DNA from: Calcarisporiella thermophila CBS 279.70
Taxonomy: Eukaryota; Calcarisporiellomycota
Length of the DNA stretch: 64,000 bases
Assembly: GCF_041956535.1 (NCBI RefSeq)
Contig: NW_027192196.1
Coordinates: forward strand, 737,823-801,822
Reading direction: 5' to 3'
This document shows positions 47,907 to 61,251 of the stretch, piece after piece. The number at the start of each line of letters is the position of its first letter. The first letter of the stretch is position 1. The notes below the pieces were generated by a model. It saw only the letters and a list, made by a program, of their open reading frames with translations. It searched no databases and had not been told where the DNA came from. Position numbers and translations under genes: made by a program.

Positions 47907-49042
47907 TTAGAGTTCAGCTAGTAACTTCATAACATCTGTGATTGATACTACGCCAATGGGTTTCCTTTCAATTAGTACCCAAACTCGATGGACTTTGAGA
48001 CGTGCCATGAGTTGAATTGAATCAATGATAACCCCAGACTTAGGCAGTGCAACCGGATCAGTTGATTTTCTATTCTCAATTCTTCGCCATCCATGAATCT
48101 TAATAATTTTCAGTGAATATCATTTATATATCTAAAAAAAAAGCTAATAGCTACCTTCAAATAATCAATAGCTGGCAATCCAAGCCGTTGAATACCTTGA
48201 AGGGTAATACCACGCAAATCCGACAGACTCATGTTAGCAGCGATTTCATTTTCACTTTTAAAGGTAAAAATAGAGAGGTGAACAATTATCCTTTCACTTG
48301 AAAATAACTCCATTACCTATTTATGATAGGAAGCGAACTTAATTTAGCATCACTCATTTTTCTTAACACTTCAATTGCAGTCATATCATCCCGTGCTGTT
48401 ACTAGGGTTTTTTCATAATCTGAGAGAGATTTAACGCAGATCTCATTTGGAATACTTTCAGGATGACTATAGATATAACGAATAATATCACTCTGCGAAA
48501 GGATCCATGGAGTAGAATCATTAACTAGGACATGATGATATCCACTTGCAAACGCTTTGATAGACTACTTTAATATCAGAGATGAACATAAAATAATCAA
48601 GATCTAAATTCACTGACGTACCACTTCCATCTTTTCCCATCCTTCGATATAATACATTCGGTAGCTTTCTGCATCCGCATCCAACCTAGTAACATTCTCG
48701 ATAGGATCAGATAATTTCTTTGCTTCTAGGGTTACTGCATGATTTTCAACACTAGCATAGCGGAGAATATAATCCAAAATATCCAACAAAGTAATAATAG
48801 CCTGAACTCCTTTATTATGATCATGACTAATATAGGAAGAGATGTGTATTTTCAATATAACATTTAAAAGTCTAATACGAATATTACCTGTAAATGGGCA
48901 AACAAGTTATGTTATTAATTGACATTGTGCTAAGTGCCTGGCGTACGGGCATTTCCGGGCGCGCAGCGATCAGCGAGCGATGTGGAAAATGGGCCACACG
49001 CCGAAATTCATCCACAGTGATATTACAAAGTTCAATGGGCAT
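47907..49042 (-). CDS. multi-CBS-domain protein (AMPK-gamma/Sds23-like)
   Basis: About 5-6 exons, roughly 300-330 aa. The first exon starts at ATG 49042 (MPIELCNITVDEFRRVAHFP) and contains RPEMPVRQALSTMSINNITC with LPIY, a CBS start. It is followed by YISHDHNKGVQAIITLLDIL, then HHVLVNDSTPWILSQSDIIR, DMTAIEVLRKMSDAKLSSLP, and the last exon GVIIDSIQLMARLKVHRVWV with GVVSITDVMKLLAEL. These are four CBS-type halves, so two Bateman modules, the layout of Snf4/AMPK-gamma and Sds23. CBS modules bind adenine nucleotides. I could not decide between these two families or an uncharacterised relative. Confidence 0.72.
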
Positions 49043-49084
49043 GGTGAAAACTATTGTAGTTTGCCACTCGATTTAATCTTTGCC

Positions 49085-49260
49085 TAATAAAATTAAAATA
49101 CAAAAAACATTAAATACCGAATAGAATTTTGGAAATTTCAAAAAAATTTCAAAATTTATAAAAAATTATAAATTTCAACTTTTATTTAAATTTTTCCTTT
49201 TTATTTTTTTTATTTTTTTGGTTAAATTTGATTTTATTTCTCAAAATACAAAATTGAATA
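49085..49260. repeat. A/T homopolymer-rich low-complexity tract
   Basis: Dense alternation of AAATTTC and AAAATTT units, then runs of T (up to eight). It separates the CBS gene promoter from the ALG1 3' end. Confidence 0.6.
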
Positions 49261-49279
49261 GGAAGCGTTTTAATAATCC

Positions 49280-51272
49280 TTAATTCTTAGTAGTTTTAGA
49301 GGTTTGAGAAACTCGCTGTCCACTGGTTGTTGATGAGAGTATTTGTTCGTCAATAAAAAGCCAAGGAAGCATCTCATTCCACTGATCTGCCCACGAAGTA
49401 CTAGCAAAGAGCTGCGCGTACTCGCGCATGGTTTCAAGGCGAGGAGCATTTTTGGAAAATTCCTTAAACAATGACTAAGAAATTGGGACAATTAAATAAT
49501 TAAATAGTATTAATTATATAATAACTTATGAGCTGACTTACTTCAAATTGATCCGCTAGCTCATTAGCATCGTTGAAAATCAGTCCATTTTTCCCGTTAT
49601 CAACAAGCTCGTGTAAACTATGAATCAACAACAGAGAATTACCTCTATAGCGGCAAAGTCAATCGTAATCTGATATCCTTACCACTCGAAATTTAACGCA
49701 CAAACTGGTAAACTACACCCGAACATATCTACGATCTTCATTGGTAAATCTTTTCCAGAGCTTGATCGATGCAAACTGACACCAATATCAGCAGAACCTA
49801 ACCAAAATTGAATACTAATTATAAAGAAAAATTAAATGCCTCGAAAAAGATAGAGTTTTTACCCAAAAGAAGAGGATAATCAGCGGCTTCGAGCCATAAA
49901 GTAACAATTCGCGTATAAGCAAGTTGCATTTTGCTTATTTTTTCTTCGTAATAGTGCTTCATTGGGCCTTTTCCAGTAATCGCAAAGAGTATTTTCGGGA
50001 ATTGTCCATTCTTATTCTGTTCTGCCTCAGAAGCCCTTTCCTCATATCTGGAAATTGCGTCCAACAGAAGCGAGAAATCCTCGTCTTCTGTCCAACTAGT
50101 GCTACTTACTACTAATAGCGGACGATCAGGCCGAAATGCAGCGGTTTTTTCGGAACCTTCTCCAGCATCAGTGATATAAGTGAAAAGTGTCGATTGGTCA
50201 CTGGTCGGAATGGACCAGCCGTGTGTTAGAGTTTGTGATTCAAGAACATTTTCCAGGCGCACTCGCTTATGAAACTAATTTAATCAATGGTAAATAAATC
50301 GTATAAAAAAAATATAGATAATGAAATACTTTATGAATTTCGTTGACAGTTAATCGCTTGAAATGTCTTTGTGGTTTATCATAAAACACAATTATTTTTC
50401 CTCTATCATAAAGTGAAAGGATAAGAGTTAGATACAGGTTTTCTGATATCCTCAAACAGAGCTTACTTGACATTCCATTTCTTTAATTCATCTGCCATTG
50501 CTTGTGTAACACAAAGATGAGCATATGCCTTACTCCCAAATTTCTTTTCATACCTTAGGGCGCAAATAAGATATGTTAATGGTTTTTAAATATAGAACAT
50601 CGAACAAAATGAATGACGGCAAACTAACCATTTTGCAAAATTGACAATAGGGTGCGTTGTTCCCAAACGGAGCGCAAGTTGACTATATCCGAAATTATGC
50701 CAATCAATAATAAGCCAGGCACTTCGAAACCATGCCACTAGTTGTGCAACTGCCAAGGTTGGAATTGAGGGAGGATTCTAATTGCAACATATGTAAGATT
50801 CTGATCGAAGAAAATTAAAAGATTAGATTACTTGGACGAAGATGTAATTTGGAGCTACAGTTGCAATTCCCATTATGAAGGTTAACTGTACTGTCAGCCA
50901 AATCGCTTTAAATGGAGAGAATAAGAGATAGAAGATCTTAGGAAATCCGGAGGGCACCTTCCACGCTTCACTAATTTTGATCACTTTAATATAGCGGTGA
51001 GTGCTGACTCGTGCAATTGGTTTTGTATCCACATAACCAATGAGGTCGACAGAACATCCTGCATCGGCTAAAGAAACAGCGTGGTACTGCATGCGCGGAG
51101 ACCTTCCAATATCTCCTAAAACTAGCATCTGGACATGGGGACGGTTCCTGAATGCCGCAATGTTACCCGAGAAGGTGTAGAGACGGGCAATGCGACCAAT
51201 GAGTGCAAAAATAATTAGCCCTATTAGCAATATACCGATTGTACTATAGGATGAATCGTATTCTGAACTCAT
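49280..51272 (-). CDS. ALG1: chitobiosyldiphosphodolichol beta-1,4-mannosyltransferase
   Basis: About seven exons, roughly 480 aa. Alg1 adds the first mannose (from GDP-Man) to GlcNAc2-PP-dolichol on the cytosolic ER face. The N-terminus has a membrane anchor ([21 protein letters not shown]). GT33 landmarks follow: [20 protein letters not shown] with [146 protein letters not shown] and [14 protein letters not shown]. It is divergent from UTP13 across 156 bp. Confidence 0.96.
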
Positions 51273-51428
51273 GTTTCTAATGAAATAAGTTGGTAATAAT
51301 TAGGACATTAATAAGGCTCCCATGTTAATATCGAGACTGCGACTGTGACTGTTTATGAATTGAAAGTTATTTGTAAACATTATCTGTTACTTTTAGCCAG
51401 TATTCTTTATATATTAATTTAAGAGATC
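51273..51428. promoter_or_regulatory. 156-bp shared intergenic region of ALG1 and UTP13
   Basis: The start codons of ALG1 (minus, 51272) and UTP13 (plus, 51429) are 156 bp apart, so both promoters and 5' UTRs share this space. No clear TATA or other motif stands out. Confidence 0.5.
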
Positions 51429-54400
51429 ATGTCAGTTTCCAAGTTAGACTCGTTAGGAAATGATGTCCAAAGTATACAACTTAAATCAAGGTATATTCAA
51501 TGATATATCTGCTTTATATTCAATGAATTTAATCCAGAGTTTAATATAAACCAATGTGGGATTTAGCTTTGTATCAGTAAGGACTATAGAATCAATCTAC
51601 AGCGGGGGAAAAGTTTCTATAATACAAGGATCCGATAAAGAATATGGGGGCGATTTACTGATAGCAACAGTCGGAGAGGATATTAATATAATTGAACTCG
51701 AAAGTGGGTTACAGAAATTCAGATTAAAAGGGGTAGTTATTTATTATTTTAATTTTCAAATTGTGATATATTTACAATATAATGGCTTTACAAAGGATAC
51801 AGAGATAATTACTACTTTTGCAGCTAAACCTAATGGCAAGCATCTTGTCTCCGCAAGTCGAAGTCTTGTTATAAAAATTTGGGATTTATTGACTGGTCAG
51901 ATTATTCGAAGCTTCAAGGTGAGTGAACTGCACTAGCATATTAAATATATTTCCTTATTTATTGACGTAAATAATTCATCTCAATTCTGTAATAGGCTCA
52001 CGATGCACCAGTCATAGCCATGGATATAGATTCGACATCCACTCTGGTGGCAACAGGTTCAGCAGATAGTACTGTAAAAGTATGGGATATAGACCGAGGT
52101 TATTGCACACACAATTTCAAGGGACATGGAGGAGTAGTAAGTGCTGTGCGATTTCATCCTGATAAGAAGCGGTGGATGCTCGTATCTGGGGCAGACGATT
52201 GCCAAATTCGCCTCTGGGATTTACAAAAACGATCTTGTCTCGCAGTCCTAGAGAGCCATGTAAGCGTCATCCGTGGTCTCGATTTCACCAATGATGGAAA
52301 TCGCCTTGTTAGCGGCTCTCGTGACAAGGTGGTAAATGTGTGGGATCTACAGGATTATAAATTAATAAACACGTTTCCAGTCTATGAGGTGAGTTAATAT
52401 TCTTTGTTTTTTAATTTCTTGATATAAAGTCTAATGGGCTTTTTATATAGACTCTAGAAACGGTTGGTGTACTGGAGAATGGCATATCTGTTAATAATGA
52501 CGGAACAAACCAAGAGCTCTTTTACACCGGCGGAGAGAAAGGAGTTGTGCGTATCTGGGATTTGAAGAGTGGTAAACTAGTCCAATCAGAGAAAGATGAC
52601 AAGGCGACGAGATACATTAATGACATTGTGTAAGAGATATTAACGAAATTATATTGATTTTAGCAAGTAATAATATTAATACAATTTTCGCATAATAGTT
52701 ATCTGAGGCACAAACGATGCATGGCAGTCGTGACCAGTGACCAAAACATCTTATTCTATAACTTGGACGAACAATTGAGCTGTACTAAGCAGGTTGTAGG
52801 CTATAATGATGAAATCATCGATGCTGCTTATATAGGTAGTGAAGAGCAGCATCTTGCACTGGCCACTAACAGTGAGCAAATACGAGTATTTCACCTTGAA
52901 AAATACGACTGTGACCTCGTACTTGGTCACACAGATATAGTCCTATGCTTGGATCGGACTCGTGATGGGACAATGCTCGCTTCAGGCTCGAAAGATCGTA
53001 CTGCGCGGTTATGGGCGATTAATATCGATGCTCAAGAGCGAGAAAAGCGCTATCGATGTTTGGCAGTATGCGTTGGTCATACTGAGGCTATAAGCGCAAT
53101 TGCTTTACCGAAAAAAAGCAACTCCTTTATACTTACCGCTAGCCAAGATCATACTGTGAAATGCTGGGATATATCCAATATTGGTATTTATTTGAGTTTT
53201 GATATTATAAATATTATAAATTTCAAATCACTGACACTTTTACTTTTTGATTTCTTAGATAAAGGAAAAGAGGATCTTCGCCCCCGAGCACTATATACAC
53301 TAAAAGCGCATGAGAAAGATATCAATTCTATTTGCGTGGCCCCAAATGACAAATTGTTTGCAACCGGTTCTCAAGACAAAACCGCTAAAATATGGTCAAG
53401 AGAAAATGGTCAATTATTGGGTACATGTCATGGCCATAAACGAGGAGTGTGGTGTGTTCAGTTTTCTCCTATCGACAAAGTATTAGCCACAAGCTCCGGA
53501 GATAAAACAATTCGCATCTGGAGTCTCAATGATTTTAGTTGTTTGAAGGTATTAACTGCAATATTATCTCTCATTTATTGTATATATACTAATTACAAAT
53601 ACGTTTATCAAATAATATGTAAAGACATTCGAAGGGCATACCAATTCTGTGCTTAAAGTCTCATTCATCTCTGCCGGAATGCAGCTTATGTCCTGTGGAT
53701 CTGATGGCTTAGTTAAGCTTTGGACAATTAAAACAAGCGAGTGTAACAATACCCTTGATAATCACACAGAAAAGGTCAGTATATCTAAATTAATATTCAA
53801 TGAAAACATTTAACTAACGCCATCAATGACGTCTAGATATGGGCAATGGCGATTCGAAAAGACGAGAAAATGGTAGTAACAGGGGGTGCGGACTCCGTTG
53901 TAAATTTTTGGGAGGATCGAACCAAACAAGAGCAAGAGCAAGAGCTGAAAGAGAAAGAAGAAAAAATTTTAATGTAAAATAATGCTTTATTTGTCCACTT
54001 TCCAGCTAATTAACATCTTTTATTGAATATATTCTATAGGGAGCAGGATTTGGCCAACTACTTACTCAAAAAAGACTATCGTAATGCAATCGCCCTTGCC
54101 ATGTCATTGAATCAACCATATCGCCTTTTAGGCTTGTTTACTGAGCTTTTAAACAATGTGCATAAAGCAGCGAATAGCATTGATGCACAGCAAGATTGTA
54201 TAACTGGATCGCAAGAATTGGATGAGATTCTCTCAGTCTTAACAAAAGAGCAAATTGAAAAATTATTAGAATATGTGCGTGACTGGAACACTAATTCAAA
54301 GCACTCTCGGGTGGCTCAGACAATTCTTTACGCATTATTACATACATATTCTTCTGATCAACTTGTTGAAATTTCCGGGTTTAAAGAGGTGAGCAGTTTA

Positions 54401-54603
54401 TTTTCTGTTTCTTCCAAAAATAATAATCGACGAACATTGGTTGTTAGATGCTTATTGCCATGCTTCCGTACACTGAACGACACTACAAAAGAGCTGACGA
54501 ACTACTTACTGCATCCTTCCTAGTTGACTACACACTTCATTCGATGGATGCACTTCTTGGTTATGATAACGATGCCCAGCCACTCGAGATGGATTTAGAA
54601 TAG
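51429..54603 (+). CDS. UTP13: U3 snoRNP/SSU-processome WD40 protein
   Basis: About ten exons, roughly 850 aa. Utp13 (TBL3) is a UTP-B complex subunit of the small-subunit processome, needed for early 18S pre-rRNA cleavage in the nucleolus. The first exon gives [20 protein letters not shown]. About 12 WD40 blades follow in two propellers: examples are [70 protein letters not shown] and [18 protein letters not shown]. The C-terminal Utp13 domain is clear: [20 protein letters not shown] then [19 protein letters not shown], and [20 protein letters not shown] at the end. Domain order and length fit the family. Confidence 0.93.
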
Positions 54604-54962
54604 ATCTTTAATTCAAATGCGCTTCTTCACTTCTTTGTAAGATAAATAACTTCAATAAAATGAAAACACCTCACATTATTATTTCTCTTCAATCGTGAAG
54701 AAGATAGAGCTGTTCTAAATATTTTCCATTATATTGATGTTGAAAATCTCTCATACAAAAAATGCAAAAATAAAACAAAACAATAGATTCCTAAGTGGAT
54801 TCTATTATTGAGTAAAGTGATGAGCAGTTAAAATCCATATTCTCCACGTAAATATTTGATATTGAGAATACGTTCATAAGCTTTTTATCTCTATCGCCCA
54901 TATCTAATGAATTGAATGGATTAATAAAATTCATTTAGGATATATAATAGTAGATAGGGATA
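54604..54962. other. convergent intergenic region
   Basis: 359 bp between the UTP13 and RBX1 stop codons, with AATAAA-type signals; no coding sequence recognised. Confidence 0.45.
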
Positions 54963-55615
<653 letters not shown>

Positions 55616-56181
55616 TTCGGTAATACTTATGATCAAAGCGACAAAAAAACTACGTGTACTGGGAAATTTGGGAAAAAAAATGCAGATAGTCCAATTGAGG
55701 AAATTCGAATCTAATTAATATCAATTTTGTTAGCAAAAGTGTACATATGGGATGAATAAATTAAGCTAGAATGGAAGTTCTCTATTTTACCATAATTCTT
55801 TGCTCTTTTAATTCAAAAGCATTATAAGAGCTTGGAACCGTGAATGTAATAGAGTATAATATATAATATACGCTAAATAAACAATTGACTCTCAAATACT
55901 TTACTTTTGGGAAAATGAGCGTGAGGTTCAAACTCGTGTCAATTTCTCCAAGGTTTTGATTATTAGGATCCTTAAGCCAAGTGGACCTACGAGTTCAGAC
56001 TTTAAATCAGTTTTAACTATTACTACCTCTGTTGAGAAAACTTACTATTGGAATCTTGTTGAAATCATAGATAATTATACTCTTTCGTGACTGTTAAGAT
56101 TTAGAGTTTTGTGGCAATTAAATATTGAAAAATTCTTTGTGAAATAAATCTCCTATCATCAAGAATTAGTTTTGAAATTAA
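55616..56181. other. divergent intergenic region, 566 bp
   Basis: Promoters of RBX1 (minus) and the BtuF-like gene (plus). No exon or distinctive motif seen. Confidence 0.45.
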
Positions 56182-57737
56182 ATGGTTGAAAAAGAAGAAC
56201 ATAGGCAGAGGCTTCGTGTAGTGTCTCTATTGCCTTCTGCCGCCGAATGCATTGCTATGGTAGCGGGTGCGGATGTGATAGTTGGAAGATCTCACGAAGG
56301 TAATCAGTTTTAATTCATGATAACTAACCAATTGTAAAATGTTGCTTAAAGCATCATATGATTACATCGCCCAATATATAATACAAAATGTAGATGATTT
56401 TCCTCCTAGCATTCAAAGCTGCCCGATCTTGACCTCCGCAAAAACAAAATTTACGACATCAGCAGACGTTGACCGGCAGGTTTCCGAGGCTCTTTCTCAG
56501 GGACAAAGTCTATATGATCTGAATGTTGAGCTGTTAAGTAGTCTCAAGCCTGATGTTGTGATAACCCAGGTTTTAATTAACCAGTCTTATCATTGTTGGT
56601 ATTTCTATGTTAACAAGGTTTCTTTTGCTAGGACCTATGTCATGTACATTACTCTAACTTCTATTTGGTTAATATAATATATCTGATAATGTCGATATTT
56701 AATAGGTGTGCTCTATTGATTTAATTACAGTGCAAAGAATTGCAAAACAGCTTGACCCAGGTATATATAGCCTTTTAGTAAATTATTTTATCTCAATACC
56801 GACATAGTTTTATCAATTAGAACCCAAAGTCGTGACTTTAAACCCTCTTTGCTTTGAGGTAAAATAGATTCCAAGCTGGCTTATTCATGTCAGTGGATCT
56901 AACTGAATAATACAGGATGTATTAAAGGATATTGAAGTTGTGGGTGATGCACTCCAGATGCCTTTGCAAGCTCAACGCGCAGTAGATCATCTTAGTAGAC
57001 GAATGCAATACGCTGAATCTATTGCAAAGGAGAATATGGCCAAGAAAAATGGGAAGAGGATTACATGTTTATTTTTGGAATGGGTGGATCCATGCTTTGT
57101 TGGAGGTAATTATGGACATAACTAGTTTCATTTGTAAGATTCATACATCATTGATTTCTTAGGACATTGGACTCCACAACTGATTCATAAAGCGGGCGGT
57201 TTACATTCGCTAAATGCTCCTCCGAGTGAATATAAAGGAGCATCTCGTTCGTATGTCTGTTAAAAGCTTTTGCATCTCACTTTATTTACTCAAAAAATGA
57301 GCGCTTTACATATTAGAGTTGCTTTATCAAATGAAATTGTTGCGAATAGCCAGCCTGAAGTAATCATTGTTTGTCCGTGTGGATTAGATATTGAAGAAAC
57401 TGAAAGAGAGATGAAGAGCGTCGTTACACTTCCTTGGTGGAAGGAAATGGCTGAGCAAGCTAAAAAAATCGTCTATGTAGATGGAAATCAGGTAGGGCTC
57501 TTCCCTTGTTACATTTTTATCTTCGATGTGAATACTATTAAATCTGTCTTTTAGATGTTCAATCGCCCTGGCCCTCGTGAGTCCAATCTTTTTATATGCC
57601 CGGCTGAGTTATTAGCTAAGTAGAGTCTCCCTAACATTTTTACAGGTCTTGTAGATGCTTTCGAATGGCTTGTTGGCTATTTACATGACCGACCCGATAT
57701 TATTCCCGAAGGATTTCCTTACAAGATAATAAAATAA
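56182..57737 (+). CDS. BtuF/TroA-type periplasmic-binding-fold protein (cobalamin-binding-like), cytosolic
   Basis: About eight exons, roughly 330 aa. The fold is the cobalamin/Fe-siderophore (class III) periplasmic-binding protein. Motifs: RVVSLLPSAAECIAMVAGAD then VIVGRSHEDDFPPSI across a spliced intron, SLKPDVVITQDLCHVCSID, VVTLNPLCFEDVLKDIEVVG, ITCLFLEWVDPCFVGGHWTP then LIHKAGG, PEVIIVCPCGLDIEETEREM and DGNQMFNRPGPRLVDAFEWL. These match BtuF-like cobalamin-binding proteins. There is no signal peptide and no ABC transporter gene nearby, so the role is not periplasmic import. B12 or another ligand in the cytosol is possible. The many introns show that it is a resident nuclear gene, whatever its ultimate origin. 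Confidence 0.75.
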
Positions 57738-57859
57738 TTCAAATTTATTCTATGGAATATCTAAGAATAATATTGAGTATTTAATTCCATATATGTAAAC
57801 GTTCATCAATGTCGCATTAAGAAAAAACTGGGATTTAGGTAAAATAATCTTCACACAAA

Positions 57860-58614
57860 ATGAATATAACAAGCATAGGATTATTTCGATCGCTATCTTT
57901 CGGACGACATTCCTGTAGAGCCATCTTCTCAGCACCTACTCCTCGTGGCGTTCGATTTTATTCCGAAAATAGTCAAAAAAATAATAATGAGGATGGAAAG
58001 AATGAAAATTCACAAAGCCAACTAGCTACTGACCAAACAAAAACCGAAAATAAAGCAAATGAAATCGATGAACGCATCACCCTACTTGAGGCTCAAGTTG
58101 CTGAATGGAAAGTAAGATTTTCCTTCACTATGTGTAAATATTATTTGCTCACTATAATTTCCGTCAGGACAAGTATATACGATCTTTGGCAGAAATGGAA
58201 AATGTAAGACAGCGAACTCGTAAAGAAATGGAGCAAGTATCAGAATACGCTATCCAGAAATTCGCGAAAGATCTCCTGGAAACGGTTGATATTCTTGGTC
58301 TGGCGCTGAGATCAGTTCCTGAGCAAGCCCGAACAGATAATTCTCCTGCTAATGCAAACTTGCGTGACCTCTATACAGGGCTGAGCATGACCGAAACCGA
58401 GTTAATTAAAACGCTCCGACGTCATGGAGTAGAACCCTATGGAAAAGAAGGCGAGATATTTGATCCTAATGTTCACCAGGCACTGTACCAATCTCCAGTG
58501 CCTGATAAAGAGGTGGGCACTGTTTTTCGGGTGGAAAAGCCCGGCTACATGCTTAAAGGTCGTATATTGCGCCCAGCACAAGTCGGTGTGGTTGCTGAAG
58601 CCACCTCTGCCTAG
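57860..58614 (+). CDS. MGE1: mitochondrial GrpE nucleotide-exchange factor
   Basis: Two exons, 57860-58111 and 58168-58614, 232 aa. It releases ADP from matrix Hsp70 during import and folding. The N-terminus MNITSIGLFRSLSFGRHSCR is a matrix presequence (Arg/Ser/Phe, no acids); an acidic Asn/Glu/Lys-rich linker follows. Then the GrpE long helix with RSLAEMENVRQRTRKEMEQV, FAKDLLETVDILGLAL, and the beta-wing GEIFDPNVHQALYQSP, GTVFRVEKPGYMLKGRILRP and AQVGVV. Length matches Mge1 family members. Confidence 0.95.
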
Positions 58615-58929
58615 GCATTTGATCGAACCGACTGCAATGCAACTACCTCGTGAAATCATATCTAGTTTCTGCATTCTCTAACTTCACAAACGCTATGGCT
58701 TACTGTTCACTTTCGGCTAGGTTGGCCGGAGGAGTTTTTTTTTTCGTCAAGTATTTTACATGCAAAAGATACTTTACTATATCTGACAATTAACCAAACA
58801 GTCTTCCCTATATATTTATTTTAAAAATACAAGTCTATCATATTTGCATGAAAGAAGAATAAACCGATAAAGAAAAATATTGTATTTTAATTATACAAAA
58901 TATCCAATAAATACAAACTTGGTTCCACC
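58615..58929. other. convergent intergenic region
   Basis: About 315 bp between the GrpE and SANT/Myb-like stop codons. A T-tract follows the GrpE stop at about 58735. No gene recognised. Confidence 0.4.
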
Positions 58930-59807
58930 TCAAAGTTTTAAACTTTTCTCTAATTTTTGGTTATCTTGAGAAGAAAATGCATCCCGTAGCATTTTTTGAG
59001 AGTCTTTGGTATATTCGACCAACTCGCGCAGTAGTCTAGTTTGCCTCTTAAGCGTTTTTCGTAGCTTACGATTCTCTTTGTGTAAGCCGCGGATCTTTCG
59101 AGATAGCTTTTTCAGATGATTCTTTTCTGCATTGGTAGACGAATTATCATACTCAAATTGTCGTAATGGAATATGTGGCTCACTCAAAAAATAATCTGAT
59201 GAAGAAAGGCGATTAGTGGCAGAGATATTACGGTACGGTGCGATCATTTTATATGCAGGATAAGAGGTATTTGGAATCTTTTTAGAGAGAGGCGGTAGCT
59301 TGATGGAATCGATCGATTTGCTTTCAATTGTTTCAGCGGCGTGCTCTTCTTTACTTTGATCAGTTGGGTTAAGTTCACTCTCTCCATTTAACCTGCCAGC
59401 TTCTGAATCAACTTTGCTGTGTTGTGTAACATCTACCTCGTTGATGTTTGTAGTGTGGGGATTTAAAGTATTGACAGGCTGAAGTTCAGGTGGCAATGGA
59501 GTCTGTTAAAAACAAAAAATATATAGTTGATAATCAAAATTCCAACACCCAATATATATGGATTCAATACCTTACGCTGATTGAGTTTTTTAAATTTTAC
59601 CCAACATTGGTCTGTGGTTTTATTATAGCCTAGGGTTGCCATGCGACGAGCCACCTCGTTCCAAAGAGGACGACGACGAGACCGTTGAGTGAACAAATTA
59701 TCCATCTCATGGCGAATTTGTATTAGCGCGCGTGTCTCATCATTTGTCCATTCGGCTCGAGGAGGTGTTTGATTAACGGGCTGTAGAATTGCTCCAAAAT
59801 CTGTCAT
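58930..59807 (-). CDS. SANT/Myb-like (trihelix) DNA-binding protein with C-terminal coiled coil
   Basis: Two exons, 59807-59571 and 59502-58930 (68-nt intron, phase 0), 269 aa. Residues about 18-78 form a Myb/SANT-like domain: AEWTNDETRALIQIRHEMDN (first helix with two Trp-type hydrophobics), RRPLWNEVARRMATLGY, and TTDQCWVKFKKLNQRK. This is the trihelix/MADF-related arrangement of tryptophans. A disordered, Asn/Ser/Glu-rich middle follows, and residues about 195-260 form a Lys/Leu/Arg coiled coil (LRKTLKRQTRLLRELVEYT), probably for dimerisation. It is probably a sequence-specific transcription factor; the target is unknown. Confidence 0.72.
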
Positions 59808-59925
59808 TGTTATAATATTTTTAAATATTTTGCTCTGCGTTACGAACCGGTGCTGACCAGGTAGTTCGAATAAAAGCGAACCGTACCATTCTGTGTGAAA
59901 ATGACGTCACAATTTATTACTCGGT

Positions 59926-61251
59926 TTACAAAATTGGCTTTTTGCCAGTTAGCAATTCAAATGCCTCAATATACTTCATCAAAGTATTATCAGCTACATC
60001 TTGTGGGAGCTCAATTGCACTCGTTTTGTCAAAGCTTATAGATTCCAGATAGTTACGTACATATTGCTTATCGAAACTAGAATTAGATAAATGCACATTA
60101 TGGATTAAGAGGTAAATAATTAGAATAAATTCAAAGTGGTTAAAGTTTACCTGTCTTGACTTTTGCCAACCTCATAAGTCTTAGAGGGCCAAAATCGAGA
60201 AGAATCTAAAAGTCATATTTAATAAATGTATAATGATGCATCGATGGATTAAACTAGATTTACCGGGGGTAAGAATTTCATCGACTAGTACAACATTGCC
60301 TTCAGCATCAGAGCCAAATTCAAACTTTGTATCGGCAATAATGATGCCGCGACTCTTTGCATATTCCCTTGCCTATATTTCTCCATAAATATGAATTTGA
60401 ATTTAACAGCATATCAAGCTTAAAATTTATACCTTTGTGTAAAGTTCCAAGGAAATCTTGGAAATAGTATCAGCGCTTTTTTCGCCAACTATATCTTTTA
60501 CTTTGCTTGGGTGAATATTTTCATCTACAAGAGAAATATAAGCCCGAGTTTTCAACCAAATAGCTGTTTACTACATTACCATGCTGACCAATTTCAGCTT
60601 TAGTGCTGGGGGTAAAGAGTGGAGACTCGAGTTCTTGACTTTCTTGAAGGCCATCTGGAAGGGGAATATTGCATACTGTACCCCTCTCTTTATATTCTTT
60701 CCAAGCGGAACCTAATACGATTTAATATATCATTAAAATTCTCAGATTCACACCATTTTATTTTAAGCCGTATTTACCAGCTATGTATCCTCGTACAATG
60801 GCTTCCACGGGAAATACTTTGAGCCGCTTAACCAAGAGTGAGCGTCCTTCGAGTTGATCTCGGTATATTTTTACATTCTCGGGCATGGAATCAAAATCGG
60901 CGGTAATAAGATGATTTGGCACAATATCCTTGAGTAAATTGAACCAGAACACGCTAATTTGAGTAAGAATTTTTCCTTTACCAGGAATTCCCTAAATACA
61001 AATTAAAATTTTGAGCATTGAGCATTATTTCTATTGCAATAACTGAATATACATTCTTCATGACAACGTCAAATGCACTAAGGCGATCGGTAGCAACAAA
61101 TAACAAGCTCTCCTCATCTACTTTGTAAACATCTCGCACCTTTCCGCGAGCAACAAGTTCTAACTTAGGGCAGTTACTGCAAAACAAAGGATAAATTTCG
61201 GTTATGGTAACTACGTTTATAGTATTTTGTCTACCTTTGTAGAAGAGCCAT
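59926..61251 (-). CDS. ADE1: phosphoribosylaminoimidazole-succinocarboxamide (SAICAR) synthetase
   Basis: About eight exons, roughly 305 aa. It performs step 7 of de novo purine synthesis: CAIR + Asp + ATP gives SAICAR. The first exon (61251 onward) encodes MALLQ and is spliced to [20 protein letters not shown]. Motifs in order: [104 protein letters not shown] and [11 protein letters not shown]. It is the monofunctional fungal/bacterial form, not fused to AIR carboxylase. Mutants of such genes give red ADE1-type colonies in yeast (family knowledge). Confidence 0.95.
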
